The notes under the pieces are model-generated. The model searched no databases. It was not told the origin of the DNA and saw only the letters and a list, made by a program, of their open reading frames with translations. The translations under genes were made by a program, and so were the position numbers. Positions 40,694-50,218 of a stretch of DNA of 64,000 bases are shown piece after piece (the stretch's first letter is position 1; each line of letters opens with the position of its first letter). Source of the stretch: Methylococcaceae bacterium (lineage in GTDB: Bacteria; Pseudomonadota; Gammaproteobacteria; Methylococcales; Methylomonadaceae); the NCBI GenBank assembly GCA_947505105.1, contig CANNKG010000005.1, positions 1 through 64,000 of the forward strand, read 5' to 3'.

Positions 40694-42355
40694 TTAACTA
40701 TCAACTGGAATTCGAAGTATTTGACCTACCCGAACCAGACCCGTATTCATCGCATTTGCAGATTTAATATCTCTCATACTTACCCCATACTGCTGCGCAA
40801 TATCCGAGAGAGTTTCTCCAGGACTCACCGCATGCTTGGTCGTGAATTCCGCTTTAATGCGATCTTTGGTTGCTTTAGCCATTCTTACAGCAGGCTTGAC
40901 TGGGGCATTTTGATTAAAATAAGCCACGATACCTTTGAATATTGCCTTGGCAATTTTTAATTGGTGGGCGTCGCTACTTAACTTTTGTTCCTCATCAGGA
41001 TTTGAAATAAATGCTGTTTCAACCAGAATCGAGGGAATATCGGGAGATTTTAATACCGCAAAACCGGCTTTTTGAACTGAAGTTTTGTGCAAAGGATTGA
41101 TCGACTTGAAATTAGACAGTACATGCCTTGCCACGCTACCACTCGCTTCCGTAGTGGCTGTTTGGGACAAATCCAGCAATACCGAAGCCAACATGTCATC
41201 TTTATCATCCAAACTGACGCCACCGACTAAGTCCGCAGCATTTTCATTATCAGCCAACCATCGTGCCGCTTCACTCGATGCGCCGTTGCTCGACAGGGTA
41301 AATACCGATGCGCCTTTTGCATTGGTATTTCTAAATGCATCCGCATGAATTGAAACAAATAAATCCGCTTTGGCCACGCGCGCGATATGAATACGATTTC
41401 TCAATTTTATAAAATAGTCGCCATCACGGATCATCAATGGCTTCATGCCCGGTTGTCGATCGATCAAATCTTCAAGTTTTTTTGCAATTTCATAAACGAC
41501 TTGTTTTTCTTCAATCCCGGAAGGCCCCTTGGCGCCGGAATCCTGTCCGCCATGACCCGCATCAATTGCAATCACTAAATCCTTAACTGGGGGAGGCACA
41601 ACTATTTTATTGGTAAGTTTGGATGCAATTTTGGTCGCATCACTTCTTGATGCATCGGACTGAATGTGGGGAGATTTATCCACCACAGGGAGATTATTCT
41701 TTATTGGTGTATTATTTTGAGTTAATGTTAGTCTAGGCTTGCTTGAAATTATCGACGCCGCTTGTTGTATCTTTCCGACCTCTTTGCTCACATCCTGATT
41801 TGCAGTCGCTTGAACAGAGGAACTTTGCGCTAATTTGATTGGATTCGATTGGGAAGATACCCCCGAGTTAAGCACAAATTTATCGGTAGTTTTGGTCGGC
41901 GCAATATTTTCTTTGCTTGTGGTAACAGGAGCTTTATCTTCCTGGAAACCTTCAAAGCCCGTATCAACGACATCAATCACTAATCGATGACTATAGCTAC
42001 CGCTTGGTTTCAAGACAAAACTTTTGAAATTGACGTTTTTCTTCAGCGCCAGCACAATTTCGACGTGCTTGTCACCAGCTTCGCTACTCGCAATGCTTGA
42101 GAGCAAAACGTTATTCTGGGCGGGCTGACCGATGTTATGATGCAATTTGGCATTTTCAATACTGATCACCAAACGCGGGGGATTTTGCAATAACAGTTCA
42201 TTATGCTCAGGAGAATCCGTCATGTCAAAGACCAAACGGGCCTGAGTCGACTGTGTCCAATAACGCATTGATTTAACAGTTGAAACTTGGGCATATGCCA
42301 AGTTAAAAAAGCACTGCAACCCCACTATCCAAAAGCATATCCGGATATTTCGCAT
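40694..42355 (-). CDS. N-acetylmuramoyl-L-alanine amidase with AMIN and LysM domains
   Basis: This AmiB/AmiC-type enzyme cleaves the amide bond between N-acetylmuramic acid and the stem peptide, mainly at division septa. The ATG at 42355 has gaggta at a proper distance and gives 553 residues with a signal peptide (FWIVGLQCFFNLAYA). Domains: AMIN (about 25-120), a long low-complexity linker, Amidase_3 (about 260-490) with zinc ligands in DAGHGGQDSG, EKQVVYEIA and SIHADAF and catalytic Glu in LVETAFISN, and a C-terminal LysM (VSPGETLSDIAQQYGVS). The tsaE-amidase order is common in gammaproteobacteria, and amiB symbols are often used. Confidence 0.93.
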   Translation of the reverse strand: MRNIRICFWIVGLQCFFNLAYAQVSTVKSMRYWTQSTQARLVFDMTDSPEHNELLLQNPPRLVISIENAKLHHNIGQPAQNNVLLSSIASSEAGDKHVEIVLALKKNVNFKSFVLKPSGSYSHRLVIDVVDTGFEGFQEDKAPVTTSKENIAPTKTTDKFVLNSGVSSQSNPIKLAQSSSVQATANQDVSKEVGKIQQAASIISSKPRLTLTQNNTPIKNNLPVVDKSPHIQSDASRSDATKIASKLTNKIVVPPPVKDLVIAIDAGHGGQDSGAKGPSGIEEKQVVYEIAKKLEDLIDRQPGMKPLMIRDGDYFIKLRNRIHIARVAKADLFVSIHADAFRNTNAKGASVFTLSSNGASSEAARWLADNENAADLVGGVSLDDKDDMLASVLLDLSQTATTEASGSVARHVLSNFKSINPLHKTSVQKAGFAVLKSPDIPSILVETAFISNPDEEQKLSSDAHQLKIAKAIFKGIVAYFNQNAPVKPAVRMAKATKDRIKAEFTTKHAVSPGETLSDIAQQYGVSMRDIKSANAMNTGLVRVGQILRIPVDS

Positions 42356-42384
42356 TATCATTACCTCAAACTCAACATTCTTCT

Positions 42385-42858
42385 TTAAATTATACCAATA
42401 TCTCTTTGTTTTTTCACGCTTGTTAACTCACTTATTTTTAAATTAGGGTTAAACGCATGAAATTCCAGAATTCGTCCCTCACCCTGCCTCGTTAAGCGTA
42501 ACTCCAAATCCGGCGCAGGCAAAAATCCCAGCCCATTTTCGGGCCATTCAATAAAACAGATACTGTCATTCATAAAATAATCACGAATTCCCATTGCATC
42601 GAGTTCTTCAGGATCAAACAATCGATATAAATCGAAATGAAATATTTGACGACCCTTAATTTGGTATTCTTCCACCAAATTATAGGTCGGACTTTTCACA
42701 ATACCAGTGTAGCCTGCAGCTCTTAGAAAACCTCTGACTAAAGTCGTTTTACCCGCACCAAGATCCCCCCGTAAGAAGATCAAACAACGTGCTGGTAAGC
42801 TAAAGAATAACTGCCCACCAAACTTTTCGGTTGCGTCAGTGGTGGCTAAAAAAATCAT
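42385..42858 (-). CDS. tsaE: tRNA threonylcarbamoyladenosine biosynthesis ATPase
   Basis: TsaE is the ATPase that supports TsaB-TsaD in making the t6A modification at position 37 of ANN-decoding tRNAs. The 157-residue protein has a Walker A motif in RGDLGAGKTTLVRGFL and the family motifs SPTYNLVEEY and FHFDLYRLFDPEELD, then ICFIEWPENG. Its ATG overlaps the upstream stop (ATGA), showing coupling to the NAD(P)HX repair gene, a widely conserved pair. Confidence 0.95.
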   Translation of the reverse strand: MIFLATTDATEKFGGQLFFSLPARCLIFLRGDLGAGKTTLVRGFLRAAGYTGIVKSPTYNLVEEYQIKGRQIFHFDLYRLFDPEELDAMGIRDYFMNDSICFIEWPENGLGFLPAPDLELRLTRQGEGRILEFHAFNPNLKISELTSVKKQRDIGII

Positions 42859-44324
42859 GAATTCACAAAATCTCTGATATAAGGCATCAAATCACTGGCC
42901 AACAGGCCACGTTCCGCCCCAGTCTGCTGGACAGCACGATCGGCTGCCCAACCATGCCCATAAACACCTTGTTGAACAGCTTTGATTGGCACCAGTCCTT
43001 GAGAAACCAGGCCAGCAATTATCCCGGATAAAACATCCCCCATGCCGCCACTCGCCATTCCGGGATTGCCGGTCGTGGCGATCGCCACATTCGCATGATC
43101 GGCAATGAGGGTTCCTGCACCTTTAAGTAAGGCGATACCACCATAACGCTGTTGAATAGCTCGCACGGCTGCAAAACGATCCTGCTGAACCGATTCTGTC
43201 GAAATGCCTAATAAGCGTGCTGCTTCGCCGGGATGCGGGGTAAGTATCCAGTTCGTTTTATAAATGGGCTGATCGGCAAGAAGATTAAGGGCATCCGCAT
43301 CGACTATCATGGGCTTTTCGAACGTTAATAGCGAATTAAATAGCTGCCTCGACCAGTGACTTTGCCCCAAACCCGGTCCGATTACAATGACTCTAGCCTT
43401 TTCCACAAGTTCGCTAAGCTCGTCCACCGACTTTACTGCATGACACATCAATTCAGGACGTTGTCCATTTAAAAAAGCGGCATGTTCAGGTCGAGTGGCA
43501 ATACTCACTAATCCCGCACCAACGCTTAGCGCAGCTTCGCCAGCTAGCATCACAGCCCCCGAAAACCCGCAGGCCCCACCAATGATCAACACATGGCCGG
43601 CTTCTCCTTTATGTGTATCACGGAGTCGTTTAGGCAAGGGCTCGTGTTTTATGCGCTCGACGGCGCATGCGATTTGTGTAAAAACCTGGTCAGATTGAGC
43701 CAGTTTTGCGAATTGAATTTTGCCACAGTAGTTGACGGCCTTACCGGTAAAAAGCCCCTGTTTTAAACCGATAAAAGTTACGGTAAGATCAGCATAAACC
43801 GCTTTCCCCATTACCATGCCGGTATCCGCATCAATTCCGGAAGGAATGTCCACAGAGAACACCGGAATTCCACTCGCATTGATCACATCAATCACTTGTG
43901 CATACATCCCCGTGACCGGACGAGATAAACCGATACCAAATATAGCATCTACCAAGACATCGGCAGACCAGTTTACGCGCGCCAAATCGCGCTGCACTTG
44001 ACCGTGAACTTCAAGAAAAGCTTGATATGCCTGCAATGCACTATCAGTTAACTGACCAGGATCAGAGAGCGAATACACCTGGACGTTGAAGCCTGCAGTA
44101 AGTGCCAAACGAGCAATCACGTAGCCATCGCCAGCATTATTACCGACGCCACAGACCACAAGATAATTTTTTGCAGCGGGCCAATAGCTTCGCAATTGAA
44201 CGAACGCCGCTTCCCCTGCCCGCATCATCAAGGTGTAACCGGTAATATTCTCTTGCTCAAGAATAAGCAGATCTAATTCGCGCAATTGCGCGGCCGTATA
44301 AAGTTTGCAAGGTAAAGTTTCCAT
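42855..44324 (-). CDS. nnr: Bifunctional NAD(P)HX epimerase/dehydratase
   Basis: This 489-residue enzyme repairs hydrated NAD(P)H: the N-terminal YjeF_N domain (residues 1 to about 215) epimerises NAD(P)HX, and the C-terminal carbohydrate-kinase-like domain (about 225-489) dehydrates the S form using ADP or ATP. Visible motifs are VVCGVGNNAGDGYVIARL, VDAIFGIGLSRPV and SVDIPSGIDADTG in the first half, and LIIGGACGFSGA, LTPHPGEAARLLG and GNPGMASGGMGDVLSG in the second. It overlaps tsaE by 4 bases. Confidence 0.95.
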   Translation of the reverse strand: METLPCKLYTAAQLRELDLLILEQENITGYTLMMRAGEAAFVQLRSYWPAAKNYLVVCGVGNNAGDGYVIARLALTAGFNVQVYSLSDPGQLTDSALQAYQAFLEVHGQVQRDLARVNWSADVLVDAIFGIGLSRPVTGMYAQVIDVINASGIPVFSVDIPSGIDADTGMVMGKAVYADLTVTFIGLKQGLFTGKAVNYCGKIQFAKLAQSDQVFTQIACAVERIKHEPLPKRLRDTHKGEAGHVLIIGGACGFSGAVMLAGEAALSVGAGLVSIATRPEHAAFLNGQRPELMCHAVKSVDELSELVEKARVIVIGPGLGQSHWSRQLFNSLLTFEKPMIVDADALNLLADQPIYKTNWILTPHPGEAARLLGISTESVQQDRFAAVRAIQQRYGGIALLKGAGTLIADHANVAIATTGNPGMASGGMGDVLSGIIAGLVSQGLVPIKAVQQGVYGHGWAADRAVQQTGAERGLLASDLMPYIRDFVNS

Positions 44325-44501
44325 AGCGCTATTTTAATCTATTTGCCCGTTTCAAAAAACCTTCGCATAATCAGATAACGTTTTCAAAATATCACTGAAC
44401 TTTCGAATATTAAGTAAATTACCTTAATTCACAGAGACATTCGTCGTTATAATGTCAAACAAAATCACTAACCCCAATAACTCTTATCTACAGGAAAGCC
44501 G

Positions 44502-45449
44502 ATGAATATTCAAAATATCATGACTCGCTCCGAACTCATTTTTAGCCAGCAATTCCAGCAAATGCAAGCGCATCCTCGTTATCATGCCCTAATGGCTCTG
44601 CCTTTACTGCAACGCATCCTGGTTATCATCGCACTCTTTGCGGCTTCGCAAGTCGTCATATTTGGCGGACTATATTTGATTTTCGGAAAAATTGTAGTGA
44701 TCGGCTTTCTTGCCAGCATACTGGCAGGTCTTGCGACCGGCGTCGGTGCATTACCGGCGCTATTCTTCAAAAAGATTTCGAATAATCTGTTTAACGGCAT
44801 GCTTGGTGGGGCGGCGGGCGTTATGCTTGCCGCCACCGCGTTTTCGCTATTAGTTCCAGGCATTACCAGCGGCAATCTAATCTGGCCGGGTAAAGGCATT
44901 TATGTCGTATCACTTGGCATGATGATTGGCGCTTTTTTTCTGCACTATGCTGATCGCCAACTGCCCCATGTCCATTTTGACTCGGTTTCAGACACCCAAT
45001 TAAACTCGTTAAAAAAAATCTGGTTGTTTATTATCGCCATCACCATCCACAATTTCCCTGAAGGCATGTCGGTCGGGGTAAGTTTTGGCTCAGGCGAGTT
45101 AAAAAACGGCTTGGTGCTGTCTATTGCCATCGCCTTACAAAATATTCCGGAAGGTTTAGCGGTCGCTTTACCATTACTAGGTCTTGGTTATAACAAGTGG
45201 CGCGCCATCGGCATTGCCACGCTTACCGGCTTGGTTGAACCGATCGGTGGCTTGCTCGGTATCACGATGGTTACGGTTTTTGAACCGATACTTCCGTTCG
45301 CGATGGGCTTTGCCGCGGGTGCCATGTTATTTGTGATCAGCGAAGAAATCATTCCTGAAACGCATTCAGCCGGTCGCTCACGTTATGCCACGTTTTCCTT
45401 GATGATAGGTTTCATCATCATGATGGTACTCGATAATCTGATGAATTGA
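44502..45449 (+). CDS. ZIP-family divalent metal transporter
   Basis: This 315-residue integral membrane protein belongs to the ZIP family, which imports Zn, Fe or Mn into the cytoplasm. The signature helices with metal-binding His and Glu are present: HNFPEGMSVGVSFG and ALQNIPEGLAVALPLLG. An additional N-terminal cytoplasmic segment of about 30 residues precedes the first helix. The ATG follows caggaaag. The exact metal cannot be read from sequence. It is followed by a second metal transporter gene in the same direction. Confidence 0.9.
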   Translation: MNIQNIMTRSELIFSQQFQQMQAHPRYHALMALPLLQRILVIIALFAASQVVIFGGLYLIFGKIVVIGFLASILAGLATGVGALPALFFKKISNNLFNGMLGGAAGVMLAATAFSLLVPGITSGNLIWPGKGIYVVSLGMMIGAFFLHYADRQLPHVHFDSVSDTQLNSLKKIWLFIIAITIHNFPEGMSVGVSFGSGELKNGLVLSIAIALQNIPEGLAVALPLLGLGYNKWRAIGIATLTGLVEPIGGLLGITMVTVFEPILPFAMGFAAGAMLFVISEEIIPETHSAGRSRYATFSLMIGFIIMMVLDNLMN

Positions 45450-45455
45450 TAACAC

Positions 45456-45499
45456 GGGAGAGGCGAAGACAGATCTTTCCACTGCTCTTCGCATCCCGG
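45456..45499 (+). terminator. Imperfect hairpin between the two metal transporter genes
   Basis: The arms gcgaaga (45464-45470) and tcttcgc (45487-45493) pair, and the flanking ggga and tccc extend the stem with a small bulge. There is no T run after it. It may attenuate read-through or protect the mRNA end. Confidence 0.4.
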
Positions 45500-45562
45500 C
45501 GGAAATATTTAACATTTACCTGCCGAATCCTTTCTTCGTTCATATTTTAGTACATCCAGCCA

Positions 45563-46252
45563 ATGCTCTCGATTCCAACAACTTTTGATCAATTCCTTGC
45601 CCTGACTCAAAACTTAAGTCATTCGTTAACCAGTGAGCTGCTTTTACAAACCGCTCAGATGGAACAAGGTGTTAGCACCGCAGCGACCAGCTTCGCGTTA
45701 ATCACGGCGGCGGAAATTGGCGATAAAAGTCAGCTGGTATGCATGGCCCTCGCGACTCGACACCGCGCCTTACCAATACTACTGGGGGCCATATCGGCAT
45801 TTGCCTTACTCAATACGCTTGCGGTCATTTTTGGACTGGCCATAGCGCACTGGCTACCCGAATTCCTGGTCGCAGGTCTTGTCGCATTATTATTTGCCGG
45901 GTTTGGCCTACATGCCTTGCTAAGCAATGAAGAAGAGGCTGATGACGATACAGAAGTGCGTGAAAAAAGTAGTCACGGAATTTTTTTTACAACCTTACTT
46001 ATGATTACCCTTGCAGAATTTGGCGATAAAACACAACTTGCCGTGGTCGGATTAAGCAGTACCGGGATTCCGATGGCAGTATGGCTTGGCGCGACTCTCG
46101 CACTCGGAACTACTTCCGCCTTAGGAATACTCGCTGGTCGTACTGTACTACAGAAAATCCCGTTAACATTGCTACATAGGATTAGTGGTTATATTTTCAT
46201 CGCATTAGCAGGCATTGCAAGTTACCGCTGCTATGTCAGCTTGGTCAATTAA
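45563..46252 (+). CDS. TMEM165/GDT1 (UPF0016) family transporter, probable Mn2+ exporter
   Basis: This protein of 229 residues holds the two hallmark E-x-G-D-K-(S/T) motifs of the UPF0016 family, AAEIGDKSQL and LAEFGDKTQL, in an internally duplicated six-helix layout. Bacterial members such as MneA export manganese. The start at 45563 has a weak ribosome-binding site; an in-frame ATG at 45659 (MEQGVSTAAT) would remove 32 residues and still leave the full transporter core, so the start is uncertain. It ends about 35 bases before the convergent HDOD gene. Confidence 0.88.
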   Translation: MLSIPTTFDQFLALTQNLSHSLTSELLLQTAQMEQGVSTAATSFALITAAEIGDKSQLVCMALATRHRALPILLGAISAFALLNTLAVIFGLAIAHWLPEFLVAGLVALLFAGFGLHALLSNEEEADDDTEVREKSSHGIFFTTLLMITLAEFGDKTQLAVVGLSSTGIPMAVWLGATLALGTTSALGILAGRTVLQKIPLTLLHRISGYIFIALAGIASYRCYVSLVN

Positions 46253-46285
46253 TCGATAAGTTTAACGCTGAACATTGTTCACCAT

Positions 46286-47158
46286 TTAACTAGCATGCCC
46301 TATCTCAGCCACTTCCCCGATCAAATCTTGAAAATCATACTCACTTAAGCCTAGGTAAAGAAACAAATCGTGCTTTTGACGTTCGAATTCATAGTCAATT
46401 TTTGCGTGACTAAAACTTTGGTAGGTATGACAGCAATGTTCCGCTAGTTTCAAAATTGCGAGCAGATTTTTTGCGGGGGTAATGCAAGGCAATTTTTCTG
46501 TAAAAATCGCTTCAGATTTATGATGATCAGCGATCACCGTGCACATATGATCAGGCAACTTCCAGGCTCGCGCAACGTAATAGCCGATCACTGCATGATT
46601 ACAACCAAGATGTTCATTCTCAATATCGGTAATAAAGTGCTCAGGTTCAGCATATCCCTGTTTCAAAACCGCTAAATAATTGGGAAATTTCGCCATCAAA
46701 AGTGGAATTCCGCAATTATGGAATAATCCTAAACTATAAGCCTCATCTGCCGAAGCTATTTTAAGTTGTTTGGAAATAATTGACGCCGCAATCGCTATAT
46801 CCATCGAGCTATCCCACACTTTGGTCATTTCAATAATGGAATGGTGCGAAAGAGCACTGCGTAATGATAGGGAATTTACAATGTTAACGACATTCTTAAT
46901 TCCCAGAAGACTTAGCGCCTGCTGGATAGAGGTAATTTTATTACGCAAACCAAAAAAGGGCGAATTAACTACTTTCAGAATACTTCCCGAAAGCCCCATG
47001 TCTTTGGTAATAATAGCAGCAACCCTATTCAAACTGGTATTCGGCGAAGCCATTTCCATCTGAATATCAACGACCAATTGTGGCTGAGGAGGAATGGTTA
47101 TCCCTTTTAAAATGTTTTGAGAAACTTCTTCGGTAATTTCGTGGGGTGTTTCAACCAT
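46286..47158 (-). CDS. HDOD-domain signalling protein
   Basis: This 290-residue protein consists almost entirely of an HDOD domain, an HD-related fold lacking the metal site and used as a signalling module. Recognisable segments are ITIPPQPQLVVDIQMEM, AIITKDMGLSGSILKVVNSPFFG and the long helical core containing SLGLFHNCGIPLL. The partner and signal are unknown. I use the ATG at 47158; a GTG at 47170 is also possible, and neither has a strong ribosome-binding site. The roughly 290 AT-rich bases upstream hold its promoter and no gene. Confidence 0.82.
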   Translation of the reverse strand: MVETPHEITEEVSQNILKGITIPPQPQLVVDIQMEMASPNTSLNRVAAIITKDMGLSGSILKVVNSPFFGLRNKITSIQQALSLLGIKNVVNIVNSLSLRSALSHHSIIEMTKVWDSSMDIAIAASIISKQLKIASADEAYSLGLFHNCGIPLLMAKFPNYLAVLKQGYAEPEHFITDIENEHLGCNHAVIGYYVARAWKLPDHMCTVIADHHKSEAIFTEKLPCITPAKNLLAILKLAEHCCHTYQSFSHAKIDYEFERQKHDLFLYLGLSEYDFQDLIGEVAEIGHAS

Positions 47159-47449
47159 AAGGATACACACTCATAAACGGACAGGAAATTAAAAATGAGA
47201 CATTCAAAAACAAAAAAACAGTAAATTATAAAAAAATGAATGATTACTTTTGATGAAAAAACTGAGTCATTGTCCAATTAAACTTTAGAAAATTCAAGCT
47301 AACAAAATAGCTTAAGTTCAATTATCTACAAGCAATTTACAGAATTTATTTTTCTGAAAATTCTTTCTTAACATAATAAAAAAATATTTCTTTATCAAAT
47401 CATATTAGTATGAAAATTTTACGATATCTCGCAAGAAACAGCCATATCC

Positions 47450-47851
47450 TTAATCACACCATCGACCCGAAGCTATACGTTCAAGGTTCGAAATATCATA
47501 ATTATAGAGATAGGTCCAGGCCATCACGGTAATGCTTTGCCCGACATTGATCGGTAGCAATCGCCGAAGGTATTCACGAGGCTCTGGAAATGCATTGGAA
47601 CACTCTTCATAGCCATCAAGATAGACCAAGACTCTTTTAATATCGCTTATCTCGTAGAGCTCACCATACACTTGATCATTATCACATTCCGACAATACCG
47701 CACCCGGATAATTTTGCACCCTATACAATCGAGCCTGCAAAATCCCTTCACCAAAATATCGACAATATGGCTTAAGCTCAGCATGGTGACTGTTATTCGT
47801 TAAGTTGATCAATGAACCATAAACAAAAAGTAACGAGCTATATGCCTTCAT
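47450..47851 (-). CDS. Gamma-glutamylcyclotransferase-like (AIG2/GGCT family) protein
   Basis: This protein of 133 residues from the ATG at 47851 has the family's N-terminal FVYGSL binding motif and the mid-chain Glu (YLDGYEECSN), where the catalytic Glu lies in known cyclotransferases. Such enzymes release 5-oxoproline from gamma-glutamyl amines or peptides; the substrate here is unknown. It lies just past the quinone oxidoreductase gene and is probably translated from the same mRNA. A TTG at 47860 would overlap that gene's stop. Confidence 0.78.
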   Translation of the reverse strand: MKAYSSLLFVYGSLINLTNNSHHAELKPYCRYFGEGILQARLYRVQNYPGAVLSECDNDQVYGELYEISDIKRVLVYLDGYEECSNAFPEPREYLRRLLPINVGQSITVMAWTYLYNYDISNLERIASGRWCD

Positions 47852-47856
47852 GCGAT

Positions 47857-48852
47857 TCAAATCATCGTCAGCACAAGCTTGCCCTGAGTATGTCCTGTCT
47901 CAATTGCGGCATGAGCTTCACGCGCCTGATCAAGGGGAAAGCAACGACTGACCGTAATGGATAGCTTCCCTTGCTCAATCCATTTCCGACACTGATTAAG
48001 AATCGTCAAGTGATGTGATCGGGCGACCGCCAAATCTCGCAACATGGGCGTCAGCATCAACTCAAAACCAATCAATAAATTTCTGAGCCGCGCCTCTTTC
48101 AAATCAACATTACCCGGATCCAGCAATGTGATCAAACGCCCAAAATGCGCAGTTGCCGCAATACTTTTCTTGAACACTTCCGAGCCAACAGTATCCACTA
48201 CGAGATCAACACCTTGTCCATAAGTCAACTCATTAACGGCGGCGACAAAATCATACTCTCGATAATTGATGACCTCATCAGCCCCCAAAGAACGAACCCA
48301 CTGCGCCTTTTCCGAACTACCCACTGTGGTTATCACTCGCGCACCGTGCATCTTGGCTAATTGAATTGCGACATGTCCAACACCGCCGGCACCGGCATGA
48401 ATCAAAACCGATTGCCCCGCCCGCAACGCCCCCTTATCAAACAGCGCCCCCCAAGCGGTAATTAATACCAAAGGGCAGGCTGCGGCGTTAATAAAATCGA
48501 GATTACTCGGCATCACACCGAGCAAGCACTGGTCCAGAACACTAAATTCAGCATAAGTGCCCGGTTCACGCCCCAAGCCCCCATGACAAAACCAAACCTT
48601 GTCACCCACCTTCACATGATATACCCCCTCACCGACCGCTACCACTTCACCGGCACCATCACAACCCAGCACTGCCGGTAACGGTAAATCGAAAAATAAG
48701 CCATTTCGACGAATTTTAGTGTCGACCGGATTTACGCCAGCCGCATAAAGCCTCACTTTGACATCGGTTGGGTAAATAATTTCCGGTTCAGGCAACTGAG
48801 CCAAGTTAAGCACATCGGTATTACCGACTGCCGTCATTACCATTGCTTTCAT
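47857..48852 (-). CDS. Zinc-type alcohol dehydrogenase-like quinone oxidoreductase
   Basis: This medium-chain dehydrogenase/reductase has 331 residues from the ATG at 48852, preceded by gaggattatt. It has the QOR layout: an N-terminal catalytic barrel (GVNPVDTKIR, PAVLGCDGAGEVVAVG) and a Rossmann domain with the NADPH-binding motif LIHAGAGGVGHVAIQLAK. Zinc ligands of true alcohol dehydrogenases are missing, as expected for the quinone-oxidoreductase branch. The substrate is unknown. It follows nspC by about 30 bases on the same strand. Confidence 0.88.
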   Translation of the reverse strand: MKAMVMTAVGNTDVLNLAQLPEPEIIYPTDVKVRLYAAGVNPVDTKIRRNGLFFDLPLPAVLGCDGAGEVVAVGEGVYHVKVGDKVWFCHGGLGREPGTYAEFSVLDQCLLGVMPSNLDFINAAACPLVLITAWGALFDKGALRAGQSVLIHAGAGGVGHVAIQLAKMHGARVITTVGSSEKAQWVRSLGADEVINYREYDFVAAVNELTYGQGVDLVVDTVGSEVFKKSIAATAHFGRLITLLDPGNVDLKEARLRNLLIGFELMLTPMLRDLAVARSHHLTILNQCRKWIEQGKLSITVSRCFPLDQAREAHAAIETGHTQGKLVLTMI

Positions 48853-48883
48853 GAATAATCCTCGCATAAAGTTCTGGGTACTT

Positions 48884-50026
48884 TTATTCCGTCCATTGGC
48901 GGCGATAGTCGAGATAGCTATCACGTTTGACCAGGGTCAATTCACCTGCATTTAGCCAGTATATATCAGGCAAAGGATAACCGTTAAATCGGTTCGCCTT
49001 GATCAACGTATAGGCGCCGACATCATTAAATACGACTCGATCTTTACGCTGCAAGGGTTGATTGAAACGATACTCGCCAAAAATATCGCCAGCAAGACAA
49101 CTTGAACCGACCAGCATCACTGGAAATACACCGCGCTCAAGATGCCCCATCAACGCCGGCTCACGTTGATATTCGAAGACTTCGGAATAATGATTAACTG
49201 AGGTATCCAAAACCGCTAAGGCCTTGTCATCGCTGATAAAACAATCGACCACCGAACTCACCAAGTAACCCGCACTCCCTACCACAGCCTTACCGGGTTC
49301 AATAAAGACCTGTAGATCATAGCGTGACTGGATGCGTTTAACGAGCTCAACAACAGGCGTCAAATCAGTAATCCGGTCAAAGAGATAACCGCCACCTAGA
49401 TTTAGCCATTTGAGTCTAGGTAATATCGCCTCAGCTTGGGTCAACAACACCTCTACTGTTTTCAAAAGTGGCTCAACATCTAACGCCGAAAAAACCGTAT
49501 GAACATGCAGTCCCTCAATATTGATTGGCATATCTGAAGCTTGCAGCCCTTGAATATCAACACCTAATTTAGAATATGGCCGACACGGATCAAAACGAAG
49601 ATCCGAAGCAAAACTTAAATGCGGATTGATTCGTAATCCAAAAGAGCATTCACCCAACATAATGTTCTCGGCGAACAGTTGGCATTGACTCAATGAATTA
49701 CCACTAATGTGACTACATAAATTCGCCAACTCAGCAATTTGATCTTCCCGAATTCCAGGTGTCGTCAAATGAATACTGCCTCGCCCCGCTAAAACCTCAT
49801 TGGCGAGACGCGCTTCAAACAAAGAGCTAACTGAAAAACCGTCTACAATGTCGAGTGTCGCATCTAGCAACTTCATCAATGGGAGCGCTTTAATGGAATA
49901 TAGTAATTTACATCCGGATTGCTGCTTGAAAACACTCAGTCGTTGCAAATTTAACTGAAACTGCTGTTGATCGAGAATGAACGCTGGAGTTGTCGGAACC
50001 TGAGTCATCAGTTCGAAGTTATTCAT
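48884..50026 (-). CDS. nspC: Carboxynorspermidine/carboxyspermidine decarboxylase
   Basis: NspC is a PLP-dependent decarboxylase of the alanine-racemase fold that removes CO2 from carboxy(nor)spermidine, the last step of the S-adenosylmethionine-independent route to (nor)spermidine. The 380-residue protein has the PLP lysine Lys46 in LLYSIKALP, the FSVSSLFEARL segment, the phosphate-binding LNLGGGYLFD and the late Cys/Asp motif GSSCLAGDIFGEY. Length fits the family. The dehydrogenase partner (carboxynorspermidine synthase) is not in the window. Both products are possible substrates in vivo. Confidence 0.85.
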   Translation of the reverse strand: MNNFELMTQVPTTPAFILDQQQFQLNLQRLSVFKQQSGCKLLYSIKALPLMKLLDATLDIVDGFSVSSLFEARLANEVLAGRGSIHLTTPGIREDQIAELANLCSHISGNSLSQCQLFAENIMLGECSFGLRINPHLSFASDLRFDPCRPYSKLGVDIQGLQASDMPINIEGLHVHTVFSALDVEPLLKTVEVLLTQAEAILPRLKWLNLGGGYLFDRITDLTPVVELVKRIQSRYDLQVFIEPGKAVVGSAGYLVSSVVDCFISDDKALAVLDTSVNHYSEVFEYQREPALMGHLERGVFPVMLVGSSCLAGDIFGEYRFNQPLQRKDRVVFNDVGAYTLIKANRFNGYPLPDIYWLNAGELTLVKRDSYLDYRRQWTE

Positions 50027-50218
50027 TGTTTGACTTTTTACCTAAACAGATGGTTCTTTTATGGTTAAAATTTTATGTCTAAACGTACAAAAATAGTCGT
50101 CCTCCTACTCGCTGTCCATAGCATTCTCGCCTCAGGAATTATAGAATAGCTTTCGATAATTGAGACGCAACTATCTAGCAGGCATTTAAGACCTGTCCAT
50201 TCTAAAAAAGGAGGAAAC

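Noticed and set aside
45450-45562. Possible yybP-ykoY manganese riboswitch before the GDT1-type gene
   Set aside because: The family often has one, but I could not find the conserved paired elements; only a simple imperfect hairpin is present.
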